Source: Dipetalonema caudispina
Lineage: Eukaryota > Nematoda > Chromadorea > Rhabditida > Onchocercidae
Length of the DNA stretch: 64,000 bases
NCBI GenBank assembly: GCA_013365325.1
Contig: JABVXV010000019.1
Location: forward strand, 1 to 64,000
Direction of reading: 5' to 3'
Shown: positions 38,847 to 49,695 of the stretch, in pieces
Layout of the letters: each line of letters opens with the position of its first letter
How positions within the stretch are numbered: the first letter of the stretch is position 1
Position numbers and translations under genes: made by a program
Notes under the pieces: generated by a model
Databases searched by the model: none
Seen by the model: only the letters and a program-made list of their open reading frames with translations
Told to the model about the DNA's origin: nothing

Positions 38847-39059
38847 ATGATGAAAAAGTTTCTTTCATATCTGTTAGCTAACAAAGCACTGTACTCTTAC
38901 TTCTTTCCCTTTGCCATCTTATTTCTATCACTAATACTTCTTCATTCCTTCAAATTTAGAAATGTTCTGATTTCTGAAGAAGCATTAAATTCTTCCTCAT
39001 CCTACTCTTTAGGTGTTACAGGTAATATATTGAGGAGATTAATTAAAGATGGAAAGTAA
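38847..39059 (+). CDS. Possible small membrane protein ORF
   Basis: An ATG-initiated 70-codon frame. It begins with Met-Met-Lys-Lys and a hydrophobic stretch (about residues 18-33, SYFFPFAILFLSLILLHSF-like), then a Ser-rich segment. Inside it GTTACAG|GTAATA could be either a donor or an acceptor, so it may be the first exon of something larger. I found no in-phase partner. The nearest good acceptor (39749) would need phase 0. Chance is plausible. Confidence 0.2.
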   Translation: MMKKFLSYLLANKALYSYFFPFAILFLSLILLHSFKFRNVLISEEALNSSSSYSLGVTGNILRRLIKDGK

Positions 39060-39749
39060 GCAAAGAATGGAATGTGAAATAGTAATGAAGTCCTGTCGAG
39101 GGTATCAGTTATGCCATCTGAAGTGATGCATTTTTGTTCTTTTAATCATGTTCGACGTCTTTCACGTGGCATAAGACGGAAAGCTAAAAGAATTATAAAG
39201 GAAAGTGAAAGAAATAATTCTTTTTTCCTCCAAAAATAATTTTACTACCTTACCATTCTCTGAAAAAAAGATAATTCAAGATCAATAAAAAGAAAAATTT
39301 GCTGCTATTCGTGGATCAGTTCAACTTTTCATTACCACTCAACGTCACAACAAGATATTCGTCATGAAGTACTTTATGAACGTAAGAAAAGGACAAAGTG
39401 AATGATGATAATTGTCCACCTGAATGACACATTGCTTGAATGATAAACTATCGTGATCCATTTAAATAAGATTGCTTTTCAAAATTAGTTTTGCAAGAGA
39501 CAAATTTTACTTCTCTTCTCTTCAACTCTGCAAGTTGCTTTCGATACGTTTTCCACGGCGTATAAAACTTTCTTCACGTATCAACACAAAGTGCAAACAG
39601 AAATTTGTGTGAAGTAATGTCTCGGTGATAACTTTAATTGTCTATAAATGTGAGGTTTTTTTTTTTTTTTTTTTAAATTATCGTTGTCAACAGCCTTGCA
39701 AAGTGTACTTTTGATTAAATGGGATACTGATAATCCGTTGTTTTTCTAG

Positions 39750-39833
39750 ATGAACATTGATAATCTGAATGTGAAATATCTCTTGGAGCAATTTATCAGA
39801 AAGCCTTTTAATCCACGTATTTTTCATCCCTAA
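39750..39833 (+). CDS. Possible 27-residue ORF after acceptor site
   Basis: The sequence TTGTTTTTCTAG is followed directly by ATG and 27 sense codons ending TAA, and the stop overlaps an AATAAA polyadenylation signal (39832-39837). That is either the last exon of an undetected gene or a tiny trans-spliced transcript. The peptide is basic with no recognisable motif. Confidence 0.2.
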   Translation: MNIDNLNVKYLLEQFIRKPFNPRIFHP

Positions 39834-40047
39834 TAAAACCATTGCAGTGTTCAAGAATATGGTATTTCTCCTAAAATACTTTATCTTTGTGAAATAAATA
39901 CTTTGGTTGAGATTAAAAGATGAAAAAAATTACCGGGAAAATCGACTACATATATAAAGAAAACAATCATTGCTGTATGAAAGTGAAGAGGACAGATATA
40001 ACTAACTGGCTTGATGCAATATTCCATGATTTACGAGAGGCGATCCT

Positions 40048-40146
40048 AAATTTATGACGACTAAACGATTGATATGAAGTTAATACAATATCGTAAGAAT
40101 AGCTAGTATCTTCTTCAGAATGTTAATCGTTTAGTTGTCATAAATT
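40048..40146. repeat. Foldback, 22-bp arms
   Basis: The arms 40048-40070 and 40125-40146 are inverted copies (about 21 of 22 positions match around TTTATGACGACTAAACGATT), separated by a 54-nt loop with weaker extension of pairing inward. It is a miniature inverted-repeat element or a structured non-coding sequence. No obvious target-site duplication flanks it. Confidence 0.8.
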
Positions 40147-41293
40147 GCTTCCTATTTTTTGCTTCATGTCATTTTAGAGAAAACCTTTTTTGAAATCAAA
40201 AGTAGGTTTAAACCTTCAATCTGTGTTACTCCGTTTCTTTTAAAAAGTTTCGTTAATTTAGATGGCCGAAATTAGTACTTTTCAAGATATCTTTGCTCAA
40301 TATTTTCTTGACAAAGAATGTAATATTTAACAACTTCTTTTCTAAGGAATAATTCACGAAAGTAGCCTCATATTAGCATGGATACTCGAATAATGCCACC
40401 CCATGCTCAGATGAATTAGTTTGCATCAAATTACCTGATTTTCAAGAGTGACACACTGTCGTATCACGTAACTTATAGGAAGCTTCAGACAAATTATCTA
40501 ACAACTCTTAAGCACTGCTTAACTTCTTTCGCCCATTTTTCGACGAAATGGCTAAATTAAGTTTCATGGAAATCTCTTCAATGTATTCAATCAAAAGCTT
40601 TTGCAGTGGATTACAATAAAATTATCGTAGTAACCTAATACTCGAAGTCAAATCATGTAAAACAGTAGATCTCTGGTATTCAAAGATCAGACGGGAAGTT
40701 ATGACAATGATTTCTTATCCAAGTTATGAATGTTTTGATTTAAATGGAGGGTACATTCAACAGATATCATAAACTACAATCAAATTGATTTTCAAGGATT
40801 CGTAACTTATATTTCAATTTTTGAAATCCGTAACATTAAAATTTTCTTAGCTTAAACTAGCTTGTTGTTTTATAAACAAATATTCTAAATTACGTGTTAA
40901 ACGTAAAACATAAGTCTGACCATTGTAAATATAAATGTTTGTTGGAATTCTTTTTTATTACACCGTAAATCAATTATTATTTTCATTTAGCAACTCTAAT
41001 TCTGAACCTTTCTTTCTCCTTGCTATAGTGGCGCACTTGTTCTGTTGATTGTAGCTTTAATAACTTTCACGTTATTGAAAAATTTGATACTAATAATGAA
41101 AATATGTGGTAATTTTGTGCTTGTTCCGAGGGATACTCATTCTCTGCCGTACCGCTATGTCCATATATATGTAAGAAAAAAATTAAATTTAGTGAAACTC
41201 AAATCACAATGAGGTTGAAATCATTTGGGCCGAATTCAATTGCTTGAAAAAAAAAATCAATTTTTCTTGAATTTCATTCTTTTAGTTTCAGAA

Positions 41294-44200
41294 ATGCTAA
41301 CCATTTCGTGCATATTACTACTGCTTCTTTTATTTCCGAGCATTATCAGAATTAGGGCAAAAAACATGCAGATTTCGGAATTTCCTTTCCACGACTTTCC
41401 TAGTACGTCAATGGAAATATCTGATAATAGAACTACTAACTTCAGCAATCATTCTGATAAAGAATTGGATCTCTTACGACATACCATAGACGATAAGGTT
41501 GTATTATTAATTTGGTCATGAATTTTAAAATTTTAAGAAGTGTATTACGAAAAATTTACATAATAAGATAGTGCAGATATTGGAAACAACGAAAGAACGG
41601 ATAAAGCTAAAAGTGGGCCATATTGGTGCTGCTGGAGCTCTATCATATGAAGATAAAATGCTAAATATATCACTGGAAGATATTTATGAAAATGGAATAA
41701 TTGATGAAAGAATTCGCATCGAGTTAGCCGTTTCTTTTAAATCTTTTAAAAACATCATATAATGAACATTGAACTCATTCAGCAACGAAAATTGGGATGC
41801 AAAGGATTTTGTGCTATAATTGGAAATTGAAAGACTTAAAATTTATTGGATTGTAATTTAGCAGATATTGGAGGAGATAGATTTTGATACTATTTCAGCC
41901 TGCAGGAATGTTATTTATTTTAAAGCGTATAGATAGACGACATTGTTTTGAGCACAGTGGAGGTTAGAAATGAAATTTAATTTAGTTTTTGCTGAGATGT
42001 AGTAATCTCAACTACTCGTAATTTTGATGGAAAATGATGTTTTATAGAATATCATCCCAACCGGGATGTGGTTATTCATTTGAAGGTGCAGCGGTTGCAG
42101 CTGAAATGTACTATAAACAAGAGATTCGTGCATTTATTGGTCCATACTGTTCTTCAGGTTCCATTCTTTCATTTCATTTAAAATTTATAATTTATGCACC
42201 AACAATTAATTAAACAATTGATATGTATTATTTGCCTTTGATAGAAGAAACCTGCTGCTGATGTAATATCTTCATTTGTAGTAAAGACGCAATTACTAAT
42301 ATAGCTTTTATTTTTGCGTTCTAAAAGTTAATATTCAAAGAAAATAGCCAGAAAATGATTCCTGGTCATTTATTTTACTACCAATGAAGATGTAACCAAC
42401 GATCCATGATTTATCTATGCAATTATCGTTGGTAGATGATCAGAAATTGTTTTTTTATGAACTTTATTATAGGAGGCAAAAAATATTCCCTCAAGCTAGG
42501 TACACATTAGTAATACTTTTGATCATTATGATATACTTTTACATTAAATATGACTAATTTAATTGTTGAGGAACATTTGATTGAAAATTGATTTCTCGTT
42601 CAAATATTTGAATGCGCAATATTTGCAATTTTATTGTAGAACTGGATGTAGTAGCAAAAATGGCTACTTTCTGGAACATACCGGTCATTTCGTATACAGC
42701 AAGCAATGGCTTGATTGATAAAACGATTTATCGAACTTTGGCCAGAGTTTCCTTTACAAATATGAATTCGATTGCTGAAGCTGTAGCTGCTCTATTAGTT
42801 CATTACAAATGGTTCAAGGTTAATTTGTTAGAAATGTTAAAATGAAAAGCTAGAAAATTTCCCTTTTTACCAGAAATAGTTAAGCATTATTGTGATTTAA
42901 ATATGGTTTTACATTGAAACAGATCTGTCTAATTTGAATTAATTTCATTTCCGTAAAAATTTCAGAATTATTGCTTTTTTTAGAGTTGTCAAAATATTAA
43001 ATATTGTTCAGTACTTAAAATCTTTATCAAAATACTTTTTCTTTATTTCTAATTTTCGGTGAGTACAGACATTTAACAATGTAACAAAATAACATTATCT
43101 TGTTGTTTCTGCAATTGCTTCCCTCTGTGAGAAAAGATTTGAATTGATTTCTCTTTTAATGTCTCTTATTAATGCCCAAAATCAGTGATTATCAATGTTT
43201 AGGTAGCAATAGTAACAAATGCTGAAGTTATCAATCGTGTATTAACTTTGGAACGAGTGCTAGAAAGACGACAAATACGAGTAGTGAAAAAAGTGATATT
43301 TGAGACGAATTTTACTGCAGAAGAAATGATTGCAACTGGCCTGATTAATCAACTTCGCAGTAAAGCTAGAAGTATATCTTTGATATATCACAAATTTTTC
43401 TCTTTTTAAGCATTTTCTGAATGATTGTGCATCTTTTTAAATGATTTCCTTAATAATTCTAAGACCTTAATAACTCCAAACTTTTCTAATGACAATATTA
43501 TCTCTTCTTGGATGATAACCCGTCTCATTTGTCATTATTAATTAGAAAAATACCAAATGAACTAAAAGTAATCAAAATGCATCTCTCGGTATCAAAAGTA
43601 ACTATGCTACAGTGAAAATAACAGACGAAATAAAAGAAGATATTTGTGAAATTCATTTTTACAGTTATCATTTGCTCCTTCTCATCAATGCTTGAAATGA
43701 GTAGAGAATTTATGGCAGCAACTTACAATGTCGGCATGCACTCAAACGATTATGTTTATATATTACCGTGGATTCGGGATGGAAACAAGGATGCTGTACC
43801 CTGGCTTGGTACCTCTGGTGAAACTATGCAAAAAGTGAGGGATCACTATGAAAATGCTATTATGGTACACAATTTAAAAAACTTTCAAATTTATAAGAAA
43901 ACCAAATCAGATTCATTTCACTTCTGGAATTATAATAGGAAAAACTTCGAAACGAATTAAGAATTATAATTAATGCATAATCAAGGAGGAGTAGATCAGA
44001 GATATACCTATTTTAAGCTTCCTATTACCTGAGCAGTGAAATTAGGCCAAGGAAATTGCAACTTATGCTACTGATGATGGTTATCCTTTACTATTTTGTC
44101 TTTTTTCCCTGCACCTCGTTATTTCCCCTCATGGCTTAGTATCTTTCTAACTTTTAGGAATCCAATTGAGAATCGGAAACAATCATTCAAAACGATGATA

Positions 44201-47200
44201 TAATATATCAATTCATTTCCTTATTTCTTGATCAATTCGAATTGAATGAATAATTTGACTTTGAAAAGTGCAATTAATAATATTATAAATTTTTATATTG
44301 ATGATGCAACTGGTTTTGATAGCGAATATATCACCAAATTTTTGACTAAAATTGAATCGAAAGGATTGTCGCGTAACACCTTAGATTTGGTAAGCGGAAT
44401 GAACATTTTACAATTTAATCGAAGTAAAAAAATAAGTGAATACTACGAGATGATGCTTAATTTAACGAAATTTGTTATTTACAATGAGAACTGACCGATT
44501 TGATGAAGATCTAAATGTCAGCAACTAAATCTGTTGTAACGACCATTTGTGGCTTTAATTAACGAAAATATTATTTTCGAAACTGAATGTAAACAATGTA
44601 TTTGTCCTTTTATACATGCTAAATCTTGAAATCCGGAAATCTTTCAAGATGCTTCTCTTAGAATCACTTCAGGGCGTTTTCATCTTATCACTATACTTTG
44701 CTTCAGGATAATATCTATTCCTACTTACACATATATGACGCATTGTTCTTATATGCATATGCCGTCCGAGCACTGTTCAACGAAACGAACGACCCTTCGA
44801 CCTTAAATGATGGGCAACTTATTTGGAATAAAATGAGACGTCTGCAATTTGAAGGTTTTGAGTGATCTTATTTACCTCATTACAATAAAAGAGACAATGC
44901 AAAAGTGTTATTTATCTGCAGGAGGAACGACAGGTTCAGTTATGATGGATGATTTAGCAGATCGCGTTGCGAATTTAGCAGCTTTTCATGTACCACCAAA
45001 TGGAAAGAAAATCACGAAAATTGTTAATATGAGCTCGACTTTGAAACCAAACTGTGACGGAATAATTAATAAGCGTGGATGCTATGATTTGGTAAGTGAT
45101 AGCAGATAGCATCAGATTTGATAACACCAAAGATTTTGATTCTGTACTGATAACTTCTCTGTCCCATGTTTTATTGTAAAATGAAAAACTTTCCACCGCT
45201 TGCAACATATAGTACTATTTCTTTTGAACTTCATCAATTAATGGTTAGCATTGGCTACTGATAAAGTAAAATTCTTAATGAATTGAGGTATGTATATTTG
45301 TATGCATTTTCTGTATGATTCGCTAAGAATTCTGGGATTAATTCTAGTTGGTGACTGATGTAATAACGGGATTTTGGCCTAGTCATGACGGTATGATGCC
45401 ACTGGATGAACCGATTTGTGGTTATCGTAATGAGAAATGCTCTTACTTGATCGAAATTATCGTTGGCAATTTACTAATTGCACTTCTTACACTTATCTTG
45501 TTATCATATTGTATTTATCGATACTGGTAAGTATTAGTCTTTTAATTAGAGTGAAATTACAATTTTTTCCTTTTGGAAATTCCTTTTTTAATAAATTTTC
45601 TATTATTTCACAGCGAATCACGCGCTCTTCACAAAATGCCTTGGCGCATATACAAAGATGATGTCAAAATATTGGACGAAGATCAGTTGAAGTCATTGGT
45701 GGGTTAAAGTTGATGAATTAATGATATGAAGTAAATTATCGAGTAATAAACTTTCAGATTTAAAGCAGTTTTTTCCAAATTATTTTTTCCATAATCTCAT
45801 CGCTTTTTCATTCAAACATTGCATGAGTTGTGTTGGCTTCTGTGGAATCTTTTTTGATCGGAAAAGGTATATAAAAAAAACACTCTACTGCTAAAATACA
45901 TCTATCATTCCTCAACACACTGTAATTAGCAAAGGTAAGTAAATAAACAAAGAAGTTAAACAGGTAAGAGGAAAGTACTTGATTAAGGGAACATTTCCAA
46001 AAATTTTATTTTAGAAGTCAATAGGAAGTTCGACTACAAAAATGAGTGCATTAAGTGTTGGACAAAAAAAGCATGCGATTGTTGGCGTTAATACTCATGT
46101 TACTTATCATTTGTATCCACAGCGACGTCCAATAAGATTTGGTCGCGAAGACTTAAAACTTCTCTCGCAAGTAATTTATCTCTTTCATAATTTCATGAAA
46201 CTTTTAACTTTTCTGAATTACTCTAAAAGTTGAAGATCAGTAATTTAAAAGTCAACAAAATCAAGAATATATCTAATGATAAGCAATGGTTTAAGTCACT
46301 GATTTATTCCCTCGAAATCTTATCCCTTTTTTGCATTATTTATCATTTTTATTTCGTCTTCCAGAATTTCTGATTTGATATTTACAGATGAAGGCAGCAG
46401 TACACGATAATTTGAATACATTTATTGGGATGGTATTTAACGAGGGTGAAAATATGTCCGTGATTTGGAAATTTTGCTCGAGAGGAACCATACAAGTACA
46501 ATAACTTACCTGACTAACTCAATTTGAAAGTGATATGATATCCAACAAATTATGAATTTAATACGAAACTTCAAGAAACACGAAATAACACTCATACTTT
46601 TAGGATATCATCTATAATCAAAATTTGACCCTGGATGAAAAATTTCACGCAGCATTTGTCCGTGATATTGCGCAGGTAATCAGCCACTTCTAAGTTGAAA
46701 TCTTTGAATAGCAGTAATTTTCCACTCTCCACTAAACTAATAAAGACTTGCTGGACACTAAATTATTTCGCCAGGTATTTTCTTCTCAAGAATATTTTGT
46801 ATACCAAGAAGGAGTACGTTCGTTATTTGCAATTTATTTAGAAAGGCATTTAATTGTATTCAATACAGGGTTTGGAATATTTGCATGCTTCACCAATTGG
46901 TTACCATGGATCATTGTCACCATGGGCATGTTTGATCGATCGTCACTGGATGATAAAATTAACCGATTTTGGGATTGCAAATTCAATCGAACACTGGGAA
47001 AAGCGAGGATGGATTTCAATGAACGCACTTACTTCTGATGATGACAAAAGTGGGCCTACACAAAGGACATGTACGCTTTTCTTTTAGTAAATAGTATGTT
47101 GGTTAATTGAAATTTCTTCGAATTTCTGTTTGAGTTTAAGTTATCATTAGGATTGAGTTATTAAATGTCATTCAAATATCACTATGGAATGTGTTTAGTT

Positions 47201-49695
47201 TTCAAGTTTTACCACTCATAAATTCCATATCCTTTTCTCTACTTTTATTCCTTATTAAATTCAATTTGTTACACTTTTGAGGTAAGCATACAAACTTTCA
47301 TTTCTAAGTCATACTGAAATAAACTGCAACCATATCCATATCTTTACAGCTGTACTTTATTGCGCCCCTGAAGTGTTGAGAAATCGAGAATTGAACCGGC
47401 GATCCACAAAAAACCGCGATTGGAAGAATCAATCAAAACTTCTTCGACAAGCTGGTGATATATATTCATTCGGGATGGTCATGTATGAAATCCTTTTCCG
47501 ATCGCTGCCTTATCCGGAAAACACAGATATCAACGGTACATTGATAGTCCTTCATCAGATTATAATTCTGAAAGTTTTGTTTTCATTTTCTTTCCCATAA
47601 TGCCGAATTGCTTGTTTATTCAGAGCTTCACTTCATAGTCGGATTTCTTTGCAATTTTCGAATTAGTTGAAGCTCCCAATACTTGTGCAAAAGCAACGCC
47701 ATCCATTCATTCCATTTAGAGTTCGACCATTTTTAAGTTTGCTAATAACGTACACGTGAAATAACGCAATATTGAAAATATTGCCATGGAATTACAGAAT
47801 TGGTGGATACGATATCGGATGGAAGTAGAACATTTCCACCGCGTATAATTCATACCAACAATATACACCCTGATCTATGTGCGCTTTTAGAAGACTGCTG
47901 GTCTGAAAATTTGGAAGTTAGGCCAACAATACGACGTGTTCAGTTGAACACAAAGATGGTTCTAAAAGTGTTCGTTTTTGTTTTTTTGTTTTTTTTTTTT
48001 CAGCAAAAAGATTACTAAACAAATAACACAATGTTTATTATATCATTTCGATTTTAATTACTGTCAATTGTCAGAAAAGGCAGTTTGGTTGATCAAATGA
48101 TGTCAGTAATGGAGCACTATGCCACAAATCTGGAGAAGCTGGTTGCTGAGCGGACTGCAATGCTTGAAGAGGCGAACATTCGAGCTGACAAATTACTGTC
48201 ACAATTACTTCCACCGTAAAGTTTATCCATATTAAATAAGTCAAAAGTTTTAACCAAATCCTCCGTTCTCATGCAAACTATCTCTAAATTTTCAAAACTT
48301 AATCACTTAAAGGTATGTTGCAAATGAACTCAAGCATGGTCGTTCCGTTCCACCCAGATTATTTGAAATGGCAACTGTATTGTTCTCGGATATTGTTGGT
48401 TTCACAAACATTTGCTCTTCTTCAACACCTTTGGAAGTTGTCACGATGTTGAATGGTTTATACAGTGGCTTTGATGAGTGTATTAATCGTAGCGGTGCAT
48501 ATAAGGTTCATTCATTAATTATCTATGTTATATTGCAATAGAATTCAATTTTTGTTAGCAAATCTTCCTGAATTTAGGTAGAAACAATTGGTGACGCTTA
48601 TATGGTTGTTTCGGGGATACCTGAAGAAAATGGTGCCAAACATATTCAGTGCATTGCTGATGTCGCATTGGATATGAGAAAAGTTAGTCATATGAAATGA
48701 AAAAAAAAAAAAAAAAATGAAAGGAATTATTTTAGATTGTTCAAGCATACTTTTCGTTAATCAAAAAAATTTTTTTCTGTTATAAATGGCATGTTGTTGA
48801 TGCTTAATGAAATTTACTATTCCTAGAAGTTGTAATCAAAAAAATCGAAATTATTTTTTTGAATTGGCTCTCAGATATATTTCCTGACGTTATAGTACCT
48901 GAACAGCTATAAAATACCACATCGCCCAGATAAGCTACAATGTCGTTGGGGTTTCCACACTGGTCCTGCAGCTGCTGGAGTTGTAGGACTTACATCTCCT
49001 CGTTATTGTCTTTTTGGTGATACGGTTTGTGTTTATTTCCACTTATTTCTTGAGATATAGTTTATTGGAACTAATAAAATTTCTTTTTCTGGTATAAGTG
49101 GCATGTTGCTGATGATTAATGAAATTTATTATTTGAAAAGATAAAAGTATGGGAAAGGCTTATTCAAAAAGGCAAAAAAACTTCTATTTTTGGATAAAAT
49201 CTGAATAAAAAATGACTGGAAATCTGGTAAATAATAGTTGTGTTTATGTTTGTTATGTTTCATGATTTGATTTGAATCATTTGAAATGAACTGAAATAAG
49301 TATATTGTTATTGAGGTGAATGAAGCATCTCGAATGGAAAGTACGAGTTTTCCTGGTAAAATACAGATAAGTTCAAAAGCTCGAGACTTCCTGATGATGC
49401 ACTACCCATTCTATGTGTGTCAAGAAAGAGGGGAGGTGGAAATTAAGGTATATGATATTCGAAATATAAAAATTTCAAAAATGTGAAAGAGCGTCAACCT
49501 GGTAATATTTGAATGAGATAGAAATAATTCGGATTGTTTTCATTTTTTAAACAGTCTTGGAATTTTCATAAGTCCTAAAAATTGTTTTTTGAATTGTTCC
49601 AGGGTAAAGGAATCCTGCTAACTTACTGGCTAGAAAAGAAACTGGATAATCAACCAACGGTAATCAATAATACTCCAACTGATGCAGCAGTATGA
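41294..49695 (+). CDS. Receptor-type guanylate cyclase (GCY family)
   Basis: There are about 23 exons. Well-supported ones include 41294-41497, 41577-41722, 42048-42157, 42640-42818, 43203-43371, 43665-43864, 44707-44854, 44922-45091, 45348-45526, 45614-45698, 46015-46170, 46388-46495, 46604-46675, 46869-47070, 47350-47535, 47798-47942, 48075-48215, 48313-48505, 48578-48682, 48896-49024, 49316-49447 and 49603-49695. An exon near 44269-44389 is clear in frame but its start is unresolved. The product is about 1120 residues: signal peptide; ANF-receptor ectodomain ([39 protein letters not shown]); one TM helix; a kinase-homology domain with LTDFG but HGSLSP in place of HRD, hence a pseudokinase; a dimerisation helix (SLVDQMM to [10 protein letters not shown]); and the cyclase domain. 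Catalytic sites [21 protein letters not shown] and [15 protein letters not shown] are intact. Glu and Cys at the base-selecting positions indicate GTP specificity. It probably acts in sensory neurons, by analogy with the family. Confidence 0.94.
48772..49133 (+). repeat. Paired 50-bp repeats in adjacent cyclase introns
   Basis: Copies at 48772-48821 and 49084-49133 match at 45 of 50 positions (shared TGGCATGTTG and TTAATGAAATTTA). They sit at similar positions in the two consecutive introns flanking the exon 48896-49024. This looks like a past local duplication or a dispersed repeat. Confidence 0.88.

Larger units (their letters stand above)
38133..41293. other. Divergent intergenic region UGT / guanylate cyclase
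   Basis: About 3.2 kb between the UGT start (-) and the cyclase start (+). It holds a 17-bp direct repeat (38454-38490), an open frame with a transmembrane segment (38847-39059), a tiny ATG frame directly after a good acceptor (39750-39833) and a foldback (40048-40146). Promoters of both flanking genes must lie here, but I see no specific site I can name. Confidence 0.5.
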
